This document shows, one piece after another, positions 18,025-26,592 of a DNA stretch of 64,000 nucleotides; position 1 is the stretch's first letter; every line of letters begins with the position of its first letter. Source of the DNA: an uncultured Bacteroides sp. (lineage in GTDB: Bacteria; Bacteroidota; Bacteroidia; Bacteroidales; Bacteroidaceae); the NCBI RefSeq assembly GCF_963676325.1, contig NZ_OY781099.1, forward strand, positions 2,604,001 through 2,668,000, in the 5' to 3' direction. A program made the position numbers and the translations under genes. The notes under the pieces are model-generated. The model saw only the letters and a program-made list of their open reading frames with translations. It ran no database searches and was not told where the DNA came from.

Positions 18025-18072
18025 TTATGAAATATGAACCGGATAAATTAAAATCTGATTCATATTTCATAA
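18025..18072 (-). other. Long hairpin between ssb and gldE
   Basis: TTATGAAATATGAA (18025-18038) is perfectly repeated inverted at 18059-18072, around a 20-nt loop. No U-run follows on the minus strand, so it looks like an attenuation or RNA-processing hairpin within the operon rather than a full terminator. Confidence 0.5.
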
Positions 18073-18087
18073 TTCACAATTCATTAA

Positions 18088-18528
18088 TTAAAAAGGTAAA
18101 TCATCGGTTGGATTTTCCTGTGTTGCCGGTTGCTGAGATTGTACCTGATTGTTTTGAGGTTGTGCCTGAGGGGCATTAGCAGAACTCTGACTACCTTTTG
18201 GAGTCAACATTTCCATGCTATCTGCAAATATCTCAGTAATGTATCTCTTTGCACCATTAGGATCATCATAAGAACGGGTTCTGATTTTCCCTTCAATGTA
18301 TAATTTATCTCCTTTATGAACATATTTCTCGGCTATTTCTGCCAATCCTCTCCATAAAACAATATTATGCCATTCAGTTCTTTCAGGAACCTGTGTGCCA
18401 TTTGCTAATGTATATGCTTTATCAGAAGTTGCCAACGTAAAGTTTGCCACTGCCACGCCACTATCCAGATATCTAACATCAGGATCTTTCCCGACATTTC
18501 CAATCAATATCACTTTATTTACAGACAT
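18088..18528 (-). CDS. ssb: Single-stranded DNA-binding protein
   Basis: A 146-residue SSB: an OB-fold of about 110 residues (MSVNKVILIGNVGKDPDVRY, then TEWHNIVLWRGLAEIAEKYV and GKIRTRSYDD), a Gln/Asn/Pro-rich linker and the acidic tail DDLPF that docks partner proteins. I start it at the ATG at 18528; an in-frame upstream start at 18570 would overlap the -7 box at 18568-18575 and add 14 residues absent from typical SSBs. SSB protects single strands in replication, repair and recombination. It lies between mutY and gldE, a common Bacteroidetes order. Confidence 0.93.
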   Translation of the reverse strand: MSVNKVILIGNVGKDPDVRYLDSGVAVANFTLATSDKAYTLANGTQVPERTEWHNIVLWRGLAEIAEKYVHKGDKLYIEGKIRTRSYDDPNGAKRYITEIFADSMEMLTPKGSQSSANAPQAQPQNNQVQSQQPATQENPTDDLPF

Positions 18529-18567
18529 AAAATTAGTTTTTTTAATTATAAAATATGCTTTTGCCGT

Positions 18568-18575
18568 CAAAAATA
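18568..18575 (-). promoter_or_regulatory. -7 box of ssb
   Basis: The minus strand reads TATTTTTG (TAnnTTTG), about 40 bp before the chosen ssb start. It shows that ssb can be transcribed apart from mutY. Confidence 0.55.
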
Positions 18576-18614
18576 ATCAGAAATACGACATTAAACAAGG
18601 ATAAAGTAATTAAT

Positions 18615-19655
18615 TTATAAATATTTCTCAAAGAAACTATGCACCAAACGTGGCACTGCATAACGGTCAATATCTGCTATTGCAACCTTCTGATAGAAAG
18701 AAAAGGAGGTTGATTCTTCAGGCAAAATAACTTCATAAAAGTTTGCATAAATCACCCTGTGAGACAATACATGTTTTACATCCCGGCATAAACAACGAAT
18801 AACCGGCTCTTCATCCGAAGCAAATAATTGCTGAAATTCAGTTGAAGCAAACAGCTCTTCATCATTCAGTGATCGTTCGGTTTCAATCAGAGGTAATTCA
18901 AAAAGATTCTTCCAGATATCATTTCCATTACGTTTATTTATAAAGGTATACGCGCCCATGCGTACATATATATAATTAAAGAAACGATTTGTAGTCTTGG
19001 TTTTATGTTGTTTCACCGGTAACATATTTATCACTCCTTCCGATAAAGCCACACAACTGTCGGCCAACGGACAGGTAGAACAATCTGGTGAAGAAGGTGT
19101 GCATTGCAACGCACCAAAATCCATTATGGCCTGATTATAAGTCGCAGGTTTTGATTTATCCAGAAATTCATTAGCCAATGAAGCAAACATCTTTTTTCCT
19201 TCAGATGAATCAATCGGAGTCTGAATACCCAAATACCGGGATAAAACTCTATATACATTTCCATCCACAACAGCATAAGGCATATTGAAGGCAAAAGAAC
19301 ATATTGCCGCAGCAGTATACTCCCCTACTCCCTTTAAAGATAAAATATCATTATAAGTTTCCGGGAAATCACCTTTAATACTTTTTGCTGCAAAATGTAA
19401 ATTACGTGCACGCGAATAATATCCTAACCCTTGCCAGTATTTTAATACTTCATCTTCATCCGCTTCAGCCAATGACTGAACCGTGGGAAATCTATTTATG
19501 AACCGAACAAAATAATCATACCCTTGCGCAACACGTGTTTGCTGCAATATAATTTCTGAAATCCATATTAAATAAGGATTTGTAATTTCTCTCCAGGGTA
19601 AACTTCGCTTATTTAAGTTATACCAATCTATAATTTTATCACTAAATTCACTCAT
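18615..19655 (-). CDS. mutY: A/G-specific adenine glycosylase MutY
   Basis: A 346-residue DNA glycosylase. It has the catalytic Glu in WISEIILQQTRV (Glu34), the helix-hairpin-helix LKGVGEYTAAAI, and the catalytic Asp in VVDGNVYRVLSR. The iron-sulfur ligands have the classical spacing C-X6-C-X2-C-X5-C (CTPSSPDCSTCPLADSC). A C-terminal NUDIX-like domain recognises 8-oxoguanine. It removes adenine mispaired with 8-oxoG. The -7 box at 19683-19690 lies about 28 bp upstream, and hup is transcribed divergently. Confidence 0.95.
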   Translation of the reverse strand: MSEFSDKIIDWYNLNKRSLPWREITNPYLIWISEIILQQTRVAQGYDYFVRFINRFPTVQSLAEADEDEVLKYWQGLGYYSRARNLHFAAKSIKGDFPETYNDILSLKGVGEYTAAAICSFAFNMPYAVVDGNVYRVLSRYLGIQTPIDSSEGKKMFASLANEFLDKSKPATYNQAIMDFGALQCTPSSPDCSTCPLADSCVALSEGVINMLPVKQHKTKTTNRFFNYIYVRMGAYTFINKRNGNDIWKNLFELPLIETERSLNDEELFASTEFQQLFASDEEPVIRCLCRDVKHVLSHRVIYANFYEVILPEESTSFSFYQKVAIADIDRYAVPRLVHSFFEKYL

Positions 19656-19682
19656 TATAAGTCATAAATAACATCATTTTCG

Positions 19683-19690
19683 CAAAAGTA
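19683..19690 (-). promoter_or_regulatory. -7 box of mutY
   Basis: The minus strand reads TACTTTTG, a TAnnTTTG match about 28 bp before the mutY ATG. Confidence 0.55.
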
Positions 19691-19765
19691 AGGCAATAAA
19701 CGAGAAGCAACTTACTTTTTTAGAAAAATCTTAAGAATATATTTTTTTGGGAACCTAAAAAGCTA

Positions 19766-19773
19766 TATATTTG
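19766..19773 (+). promoter_or_regulatory. -7 box of hup
   Basis: TATATTTG followed by CA fits the consensus. A TTTG lies 16 bp upstream (19746-19749), a little closer than usual. The leader to the hup ATG would be about 40 nt. Confidence 0.6.
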
Positions 19774-19819
19774 CATTCCAAAAAATTAGAAGTACGTATA
19801 ACATAGAATTTTTTTAAAA

Positions 19820-20095
19820 ATGACAAAAGCAGATATTGTAAACGAGGTTGCCAAAAACACAGGTATTGATAAAACTACAGTGCTTACAACAATAGAAGCA
19901 TTTATGGATTCAGTAAAGGAGTCCTTATCAAATGAAGATAACGTTTATTTGCGTGGTTTTGGTAGTTTTGTAGTTAAGAAAAGAGCTCAGAAAACAGCTC
20001 GTAATATTTCTAAAAACACTACTATTATTATTCCAGAACATAATATTCCGTCGTTCAAACCTGCAAAGACATTTACTATTGCGGTAAAAAAATAA
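19820..20095 (+). CDS. hup: HU-type nucleoid protein
   Basis: A 91-residue canonical HU/IHF-family protein: N-terminal helices (MTKADIVNEVAKNTGIDKTT), the turn VYLRGFGSFVVKKR, the DNA-binding arm, and the C-terminal PSFKPAKTFTIAVKK. It bends and compacts DNA as a dimer. One difference from Escherichia coli HU is the arm, where RNISKNTTIIIPEHNIP replaces the RNPQTGKEI motif; such arms are common in Bacteroidetes. It stands upstream of the small basic gene and rng and has its own promoter. Confidence 0.92.
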   Translation: MTKADIVNEVAKNTGIDKTTVLTTIEAFMDSVKESLSNEDNVYLRGFGSFVVKKRAQKTARNISKNTTIIIPEHNIPSFKPAKTFTIAVKK

Positions 20096-20129
20096 TTAAC
20101 AAGAGTATTAACCATAAAATTTTGAAGCT

Positions 20130-20222
20130 ATGCCAAGCGGAAAGAAGAAGAAAAGACATAAGATGTCAACTCACAAGCGTAAGAAGAGACTAAGAAAGAA
20201 CAGACATAAAAGCAAGAAATAA
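20130..20222 (+). CDS. 30-residue Lys/Arg-rich AURKAIP1/COX24-domain (mS38-like) protein
   Basis: A very small gene: MPSGKKKKRHKMSTHKRKKR and a further KNRHKSKK-type tail, about 60 percent basic. This is the short AURKAIP1/COX24-domain protein conserved in Bacteroidetes and related to mitochondrial ribosomal protein mS38; it is likely ribosome-associated. It lies 34 bp after hup and ends before a strong hairpin. The pattern is highly specific, but the ribosomal role is family knowledge only. Confidence 0.75.
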   Translation: MPSGKKKKRHKMSTHKRKKRLRKNRHKSKK

Positions 20223-20246
20223 TTTTTAGTCTGCATGACAGAAGAT

Positions 20247-20291
20247 AAAGAACAAACTTGTAAAGACAAATGTCTTGTAAGTTTGTTCTTT
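20247..20291 (+). terminator. Hairpin after the small basic gene
   Basis: A perfect 13-bp outer stem (AAAGAACAAACTT at 20247-20259 against AAGTTTGTTCTTT at 20279-20291) with an inner AAGACA/TGTCTT stem. The weak U-tract suggests a leaky terminator or a processing site ahead of rng. Confidence 0.55.
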
Positions 20292-20367
20292 GTGTAAAGA
20301 GGTACTTCAATGAACAATAGATATAGTTTTACTGTTCATCACTTAAATTAATAAAGAAAGATATATT

Positions 20368-21942
20368 GTGACAAGCGAACTGGTAGTAGACGTACAACCC
20401 AAAGAGATCTCCATTGCACTACTTGAGGACAAGAGTTTAGTGGAACTTCAAAGTGAAGGAAGAAACATTTCCTTCTCTGTGGGAAATATGTATTTAGGCC
20501 GCGTTAAGAAATTGATGCCCGGTTTAAATGCTTGCTTCGTGGATGTTGGTTACGAAAAAGATGCTTTTCTTCATTATTTAGATTTAGGTCCTCAATTTAA
20601 TTCTCTACAAAAGTACGTAAAGCAAACATTAAGCGACAGAAAGAAGCTTAATCCCATTACAAAAGCAACAATCCTTCCTGATATTGAGAAAGAAGGAACT
20701 ATCACCAATACATTAAAAGTTGGACAGGAAGTTGTTGTTCAGATTGTAAAGGAACCAATTTCAACTAAAGGGCCACGATTAACAGCCGAGATATCCTTCG
20801 CAGGAAGATATTTGGTACTTATCCCCTTTAATGATAAGGTTTCTGTATCACAAAAGATTAAATCAGGTGAAGAGCGTGCCCGACTGAAGCAGCTTCTGCA
20901 AAGCATTAAACCAAAGAATTTTGGTGTTATTGTTCGTACAGTGGCAGAAGGTAAAAGGGTTGCAGAACTTGATGGAGAACTTAAAGTTCTTTTAAAACAT
21001 TGGGAAGAAAGCATTACTAAGGTTCAGAAGGTTACTAAGTATCCAACACTTGTATACGAAGAAACCAGCAGAACAGTTGCTTTATTGCGTGATTTGTTTA
21101 ATCCTTCTTACGAGAACATATACATAAATAATGAGCATGTATATGAAGAAGTAAAGGATTATGTTACCCTCATTGCTCCTGAAAGAGCAGAAATCGTAAA
21201 GTTATATAAAGGACAGCTTCCTATCTATGACAATTTCGGTATCACCAAACAAATTAAGTCTTCATTTGGAAAGACAATATCCTACAAGAGTGGTGCATAT
21301 CTGATTATTGAGCATACCGAAGCCCTTCATGTGGTTGATGTTAACAGCGGCAATCGTGCCAAAGGAACAAACAGCCAGGAAGGAAATGCTTTGGAAGTGA
21401 ATATGGGAGCAGCCGATGAATTAGCAAGACAACTGAGACTCCGCGATATGGGAGGAATCATTGTTATTGACTTTATCGATATGAATGAGGCTGAGAACAG
21501 ACAAAAGCTTTACGAAAGAATGTGCGCTAATATGCAACTGGACAGAGCCAAACACAACATCTTGCCGCTAAGCAAATTCGGGTTAATGCAAATTACCCGT
21601 CAGCGCGTTCGTCCGGCAATGGATGTAAATACAAGTGAAGCTTGCCCTACCTGCTTTGGAAAAGGAACTATTAAGCCATCCATTCTTTTTACAGATACTT
21701 TAGAGAATAAAATTGATTACCTTGTAAATAAATTAAAGGTAAAGAAATTCACTCTTCACATCCACCCGTATATTGATGCTTATGTAAATCAAGGATTATT
21801 TTCCTTGAAACGTAAATGGCAGGTAAAATACGGATTTGGAATTAAAATTATTCCTAATCAAAAACTCGCCTTTCTGGAATATATATTCTATGATTCAAAT
21901 GGCGAAGAGATTGACATGAAGGAAGAAATTGAAATTAAATAA
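20368..21942 (+). CDS. rng: Ribonuclease G/E family endoribonuclease
   Basis: A 524-residue RNase G/E catalytic protein without the long RNase E scaffold tail. An S1-like domain (GNMYLGRVKKLMPGLNACFVDVGYEKDAFLH) is followed by the RNase H-like and DNase I-like catalytic parts with VVDVNSGNRA, GGIIVIDFIDM (catalytic Asp) and the zinc-link CPTCFGKG. It cleaves AU-rich single-stranded RNA in rRNA processing and mRNA decay. The start is GTG at 20368, followed by TSELVVDV. A terminator follows within 6 bp. Confidence 0.93.
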   Translation: MTSELVVDVQPKEISIALLEDKSLVELQSEGRNISFSVGNMYLGRVKKLMPGLNACFVDVGYEKDAFLHYLDLGPQFNSLQKYVKQTLSDRKKLNPITKATILPDIEKEGTITNTLKVGQEVVVQIVKEPISTKGPRLTAEISFAGRYLVLIPFNDKVSVSQKIKSGEERARLKQLLQSIKPKNFGVIVRTVAEGKRVAELDGELKVLLKHWEESITKVQKVTKYPTLVYEETSRTVALLRDLFNPSYENIYINNEHVYEEVKDYVTLIAPERAEIVKLYKGQLPIYDNFGITKQIKSSFGKTISYKSGAYLIIEHTEALHVVDVNSGNRAKGTNSQEGNALEVNMGAADELARQLRLRDMGGIIVIDFIDMNEAENRQKLYERMCANMQLDRAKHNILPLSKFGLMQITRQRVRPAMDVNTSEACPTCFGKGTIKPSILFTDTLENKIDYLVNKLKVKKFTLHIHPYIDAYVNQGLFSLKRKWQVKYGFGIKIIPNQKLAFLEYIFYDSNGEEIDMKEEIEIK

Positions 21943-21947
21943 AAGGA

Positions 21948-21980
21948 AAAGGTTGCTCATTAAGGGCAACCTTTCTTTTT
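21948..21980 (+). terminator. Terminator of rng
   Basis: AAAGGTTGC (21948-21956) pairs with GCAACCTTT (21966-21974), followed by CTTTTT. Confidence 0.8.
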
Positions 21981-22106
21981 GCTTTTCAGTTCATATCTCG
22001 TCTCAATCAATTAATAAATTTCAGCTTTTGCAGAATATTACGCTTTCCCTGCATTCATATTCTGAACTTATGAGCTCTACAAAAAAAATGTTTTTCCAGA
22101 AAGTTA

Positions 22107-22220
22107 CTGCCACCTGCCACTATTTTTGCATACAATGGCCTGTTAGCAGACTTTTCAGGTAGTAGCAGATCCAGTTTTTATCGTTTTTATCTGCTACTAA
22201 TCAAGGTTCATCTGCTACTA
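22107..22220. repeat. Palindromic intergenic repeat C (GTGGCAG/GTAGCAG family)
   Basis: CTGCCACCTGCCACTA (22107-22122) is followed by an inverted pair, AGTAGCAGAT (22161-22170) and ATCTGCTACT (22189-22198), and by a second TCTGCTACTA (22211-22220). The order and motifs match the element at 53401-53520. It fills the stretch between the rng terminator and the 3' end of the leftward kinase gene. I do not recognise it as a named element. Confidence 0.6.
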
Positions 22221-22276
22221 TTTTACTATCCATCCACAATTATAACGTTGTGCAACTGATATAACCAGAAGAAAAA

Positions 22277-23575
22277 TTAATTGAAAAGAATACGAAAACG
22301 GGTTAGTCCATCTTCGTAAGTACGCAAAGAGAAAGTACAGCCATGCTTTACAAGGACTTCACGAATAAAGATCAGGCCTATTCCCTGTCCGCCAGGTTTG
22401 GTAGAGAAGAAAGGACTAAAGAGTTTGGCAGCGGTTTCTTTGCTTATACCTTTACCATTGTCGGCAATCTCGAGACAAACAGGATTATTTGTTGTGCGGA
22501 TTATAATCTCTCCATCAGAATCAATGCTCTCGGCCGAGTTCTTTATAATATTTACCAGCACTTGTTCAAATAGGCAGGAATCAATCATTACTTTATCAAG
22601 ATTTTCTGAAAGATCAAGCGACATGGTAATATAACGGTTGTGACAAATATTATCCATAAATATTTTGCAGGAGTTAACCAGTTCGTTGAGATCCTGACTG
22701 CGTAAATCGGGGTCGGGAATCTTAACCACATCGGCAAAATTAGTGATAAAGCGGCTCATACTAAAGCATCGGTCAATACACACACGCATCACTTCACGTA
22801 TATCTTCCGTATTTTCAACATCAGCTAAAGTTACTTCCACCGTGTCGAGCGTAGAAGTTATGCCAGCCGTAGTGTTATTCACCTCGTGAGCAATCATACG
22901 GATTACCTTTTCATAGGCCTTCTTTTCAGCTTTCATCACCTCATCTGTGAGACTTTCAACCAACATAAAAGGGTGCTGAAAGCCTTGATCAATAAAAGAT
23001 GAGTATGTACATCTGTAAATATTCGCATCATTCAGTTGCACGGTGCGGGTATCATTAAGAGATAACTGACAAAGCTCTTCAGCTAATGGTGACTGGAATT
23101 CTGAAAGCATCTTACCAATTATACTCTCACAGGAATGAATTCCAAGAACTTTCAAGGCAGATGGATTAAGAGAGGTTATTTTCTCATCATAATTAAGAAT
23201 TATCACCCCCAGCGGAGAAGCATTGATAAGCAAATCAAGGAAAGTATTCTGTTCGCGAAGGCGAAGCCGCTCATTTTTAAGCTGTTCCATCATCCGGTTA
23301 AATACATTCACTATTCTATCGGCTTCATATTGCCCTACCGGACTAAGCCGTGAACCGAAGTCCTGCTCCTTAAGCAAATCCATACCGTTACCAATGGTAT
23401 GCAAAGGTTTTACTATCTTCCGGTAAAAGATAGAAAGAAATACAATTGTTACCGCAATAAGACCTTCAAGCAGATAGAACATAAAAGAGCCTTTCTGCAT
23501 AACATTGTAGGTCAGCACGGAAAGGACTGTGAGCAACAAAAAAGTAAATATCCAGAAGAGGCTTTTCAGTTTCAT
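22277..23575 (-). CDS. Sensor histidine kinase (NtrY/ZraS-like) of the efflux operon
   Basis: A 432-residue kinase with two adjacent N-terminal membrane segments (about 5-23 and 31-50) and almost no periplasmic loop. They are followed by HAMP (about 52-105), PAS (about 112-200, LLINASPLGVIILNYDEKITSLN), a dimerisation box with His230 (RMIAHEVNNT), and an ATPase domain with NIIKNSAES, DNGKGIS and GGQGIGL. The HEVNN form of the H-box is typical of partners of NtrC-type regulators. It is the last gene of the leftward operon, 7 bp after the sigma-54 activator. Lack of a periplasmic sensor suggests a membrane or internal signal. Confidence 0.85.
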   Translation of the reverse strand: MKLKSLFWIFTFLLLTVLSVLTYNVMQKGSFMFYLLEGLIAVTIVFLSIFYRKIVKPLHTIGNGMDLLKEQDFGSRLSPVGQYEADRIVNVFNRMMEQLKNERLRLREQNTFLDLLINASPLGVIILNYDEKITSLNPSALKVLGIHSCESIIGKMLSEFQSPLAEELCQLSLNDTRTVQLNDANIYRCTYSSFIDQGFQHPFMLVESLTDEVMKAEKKAYEKVIRMIAHEVNNTTAGITSTLDTVEVTLADVENTEDIREVMRVCIDRCFSMSRFITNFADVVKIPDPDLRSQDLNELVNSCKIFMDNICHNRYITMSLDLSENLDKVMIDSCLFEQVLVNIIKNSAESIDSDGEIIIRTTNNPVCLEIADNGKGISKETAAKLFSPFFSTKPGGQGIGLIFIREVLVKHGCTFSLRTYEDGLTRFRILFN

Positions 23576-23582
23576 GATCTGC

Positions 23583-24938
23583 TTAGTATTTTATTCCGAA
23601 TTTCTCTAGTCGGCGATAAAGAGCTGCCCTGCTTATTCCGAGCGAAAGAGCCACTTGTGAGATATTTCCGTTGTGTAAATCCATTGTATGAAGAATGGTT
23701 TGCCGTTCTATCTCATCAAGAGTCATCCCGGAACGGATTACCGACTGCTGTTCGTCTCGTCTCTGGTACTGGCTTTCAAAGTCGGATGCTTCGAGAGTCT
23801 CTTTTCCGCTCACTAAAATAGTCCGTTCCACCAGATTCTTTAGCTCACGGATATTACCGGGATAAGGCAATGATTGCAAAAAAGTGATGGCTTCCTGTGA
23901 GAAGTTCACCGATGGCAATGCATTTTGTTTTGATTGCTGATCGGCAAAATGGCGAGCCAGCAAAGGTATATCGTCCTTTCGTTCTCTGAGCGAAGGCAGG
24001 TGAATGGTAATCAGATTAATACGATAGAAAAGGTCTTCACGGAAAGTCCGCTCATTGACCATGGCATGCAGATCACAATTGGTGGCACTCACCACACGGA
24101 CATCTGTTTTCCGGGGACGGCTGTCGCCTAAAACTTCAAATGTTTGGTCCTGAAGCACCCTCAATAGCTTCACCTGACAGGAAGGATCAAGGTCTCCTAT
24201 TTCATCCAGAAAGATAGTTCCTTTGTTTGCAAGTTCAAAGCGCCCCGTTCTATCGGAAGAGGCATCGGTAAATGCTCCCTTCTTATGGCCGAACATCTCA
24301 CTCTCGAACAGACTTTGGGAGATTCCCCCCAGGTTTACCTTGACAAACGGTTCCTTTAACCGCCCACTATTCACATGGATAGCCTCAGCAATGAGTTCCT
24401 TTCCCGTGCCACTCTCACCCGTAATAAGTACGGATGCATTGGTGCGGGCAATGCGCCCCACGGTATTGAGCACAGCCATCAGCGCAGCCGACTTACCTAT
24501 TATTTTATCAAAGTGAAATTTCCCATCCATTTCTGTACGGTTCATTGCCGTTGGAGTTTCCAGCTTCTGAGCAGAGAGATCAAGTGCCGTGCGAATGGAC
24601 TTCAGCAACATTTCATTGTTCCATGGTTTGGTCACAAAATCGAAAGCGCCGGCTTGCATTCCCTGAACAGCCAAAGTGATAGAGCCCCAGGCTGTCATCA
24701 GAATTACGGGAACATCCGGACAGAATATCTTTACCTGCTTTATCAATATCAATCCTTCCTCACCGGTTGTGGTAAGCGAAAAATTCATATCCATCAGAAT
24801 CAGCTGAGGAACTACCGAACGTACCAATTCAATGGCCGCTTTCGGGTTTGAAACCGCCTCGGCCTCGTAGTCCACCCTCTTTAAAAGGAAAGTAAGAGAG
24901 GAACGTACCGCCTGATCATCGTCAATTATTAAAATCAT
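23583..24938 (-). CDS. Sigma-54-dependent response regulator (AtoC/NtrC type)
   Basis: A 451-residue activator with a receiver (Asp50 in LILMDMNF), an AAA+ domain with Walker A GESGTGKE at 174-181 and Walker B GTIFLDEIGDL, and a Fis-type helix-turn-helix at the end (NISQVALSLGISRAALYRRL). The loop that touches sigma-54 reads GAFTDA (221-226) rather than GAFTGA; I recall this as common in Bacteroidetes, so it is probably active. It should bind the palindrome at 36335-36364 and activate the sigma-54-like promoter at 36283-36298, controlling the operon that contains its own gene. Confidence 0.9.
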   Translation of the reverse strand: MILIIDDDQAVRSSLTFLLKRVDYEAEAVSNPKAAIELVRSVVPQLILMDMNFSLTTTGEEGLILIKQVKIFCPDVPVILMTAWGSITLAVQGMQAGAFDFVTKPWNNEMLLKSIRTALDLSAQKLETPTAMNRTEMDGKFHFDKIIGKSAALMAVLNTVGRIARTNASVLITGESGTGKELIAEAIHVNSGRLKEPFVKVNLGGISQSLFESEMFGHKKGAFTDASSDRTGRFELANKGTIFLDEIGDLDPSCQVKLLRVLQDQTFEVLGDSRPRKTDVRVVSATNCDLHAMVNERTFREDLFYRINLITIHLPSLRERKDDIPLLARHFADQQSKQNALPSVNFSQEAITFLQSLPYPGNIRELKNLVERTILVSGKETLEASDFESQYQRRDEQQSVIRSGMTLDEIERQTILHTMDLHNGNISQVALSLGISRAALYRRLEKFGIKY

Positions 24939-24966
24939 GTTTAGTGAGTTTTTGCAAATATAGTTA

Positions 24967-26436
24967 TTATTTTTTCACAATTTCATCAAATTCGGCATCG
25001 AGAGTTGTATTCTTCTGAAAATCGAACAATGTTAGACTACGGATCTGATAATAATAATACCAATATTTGTAGAGTTCAGAAATATGTTTCTGGCGGGCAT
25101 CATCCTTACTGGTCTGCGCATCATTGAGATCGAGCGTATTTATTTTCCCGATAAGGAAGGTTTCGATGGATGTTTTATAGCGTTGCTGAGCAATATCATC
25201 GGCCTCTGTGGCAATATTCAGTTGCATGGCCTGGTTATTGAAATGCTCAACCAACAGGAATATGTCCTGATTGAAATCCATCTGCTCCTGTTTTATTTTT
25301 GAAACAACAACCGCTCTGTTACTTTCCGCCACCTTTACCTTGCCACGACGCTTCCCCCAATCAAGGATGGGAATCTTTACGCCAACCTGCACAATCTGAT
25401 TATCCATCAGGTTCTGGTAGGTAGAACTAAAATCCTTGTTCAGCCCTGTGTAGCCCACTGAAGCAAAAAGATCTATGTTTCGCAGAGCACCTTTGGCAGC
25501 AGCCACGTTATAATCGGCTTCCAACTGGCGACGACGAATATTCTGTGCAAAAGAGTTGTTATCGTGTGCCTTGTCAAGCACCGTTTGATAGTCAATATTC
25601 ATCATGGAAACCGCAGTTGGAACAACAGGTTCTATCTTATCCTGCTCACTTAACCCTATAAACGAACGAAGCTGAAACATCTTTGCGTTCAGATTACTCT
25701 CCATTTCCGTTACGCTCCCCTTTGCCTTGAGTGCAGCAAGCTTTAATTGCAATACTTCATTCTCCGATATCTGCCCCATCGTTCTTTTTGCCTTAGCAAT
25801 CTCATAAAGTTTATCAGCATTCTGTAAGTTCTGACGGGCAATATTCAGATTTTCCTTTGCCAGCAAAAGCTCAAAGAAATCAGTAATAGCCTTCATTGTT
25901 ACCTTCTCCGTACTTTCTATATAAGCAGCCTTTGCCTCAGCATAGCGCACAGGTTCTATTTTCCGTTTCCATTTCAGGTTATTCACGTTAAATATGGGCT
26001 GAGTGAGTGTCAGACCAACGGGCACACTCATATACTGATGCGTGCCTCCCGAACTGAGTTGCTTCAAATAATCGAGCGATGAAGTGAGTGAAAGTTTACC
26101 TCCGGTGAGCCATATATTCTGGTCAACGGAAAGCTTTCCCGAAAGCCCTAAATAATTGTTGGGAACAAAAGTATACGACCCATCATTTTGCTGATAGGAA
26201 CTGTAACTCTTATTATAAGAAGGCAGCGTACCAGTGAAGTTTACCTCCGGAAGCATATCCGCACGGTGCGTGCGATATTCCCAGTAGGCAGTCTTTAACT
26301 CACTGAGTGCCACGGTAGCATCCACGCTCTGCATGCGTGCCAACGAGATAGTTTCATCCAGCGAAAGCTGCCTTTGTGCCTTTGCCTCGCAGGAAAAAAG
26401 AGAGAGAATAATCACTAACAATATTACTAACACCAT
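24967..26436 (-). CDS. TolC-family outer-membrane efflux protein
   Basis: A 489-residue outer-membrane factor with a signal peptide (cleavage near CEAKAQ). Two long, Gln/Ala/Lys-rich alpha-helical repeats of the OEP family are typified by KAAYIESTEKVTMKAITDFF and ARQNLQNADKLYEIAKAKRT. It would form the exit duct for the MacB-like pump encoded upstream. A 156-bp gap holding the TGTACA array separates it from the last permease gene, so it may be expressed at a different level from the permeases. Confidence 0.85.
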   Translation of the reverse strand: MVLVILLVIILSLFSCEAKAQRQLSLDETISLARMQSVDATVALSELKTAYWEYRTHRADMLPEVNFTGTLPSYNKSYSSYQQNDGSYTFVPNNYLGLSGKLSVDQNIWLTGGKLSLTSSLDYLKQLSSGGTHQYMSVPVGLTLTQPIFNVNNLKWKRKIEPVRYAEAKAAYIESTEKVTMKAITDFFELLLAKENLNIARQNLQNADKLYEIAKAKRTMGQISENEVLQLKLAALKAKGSVTEMESNLNAKMFQLRSFIGLSEQDKIEPVVPTAVSMMNIDYQTVLDKAHDNNSFAQNIRRRQLEADYNVAAAKGALRNIDLFASVGYTGLNKDFSSTYQNLMDNQIVQVGVKIPILDWGKRRGKVKVAESNRAVVVSKIKQEQMDFNQDIFLLVEHFNNQAMQLNIATEADDIAQQRYKTSIETFLIGKINTLDLNDAQTSKDDARQKHISELYKYWYYYYQIRSLTLFDFQKNTTLDAEFDEIVKK

Positions 26437-26466
26437 ACCTTTAATTTTTAAAACCAGACTTTATTT

Positions 26467-26552
26467 TTTCCTTGTACAAAACAATTCATTCTTCTGTACA
26501 AAAGAATGAATTGTTTTGTACAGAAGAATGCAATCTTTTGTACAGGAGAATT
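26467..26552. repeat. Array of four 22-bp-spaced TGTACA palindromes (E)
   Basis: TGTACA cores start at 26473, 26495, 26517 and 26539, each exactly 22 bp apart. The flanks extend the symmetry to TTCTTTTGTACAAAAGAA-like sites in several copies. The array lies inside the efflux operon, between the last permease and tolC. The same repeat family occurs at 49339-49424. Confidence 0.9.
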
Positions 26553-26592
26553 AAAACCACTCCTTTATGATTCTTAATCTTCCGCCTGCAAT

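Noticed and set aside
24375..24851. A 158-codon plus-strand frame opposite the sigma-54 activator
   Set aside because: The activator's motifs are intact on the minus strand; the frame has no family pattern.
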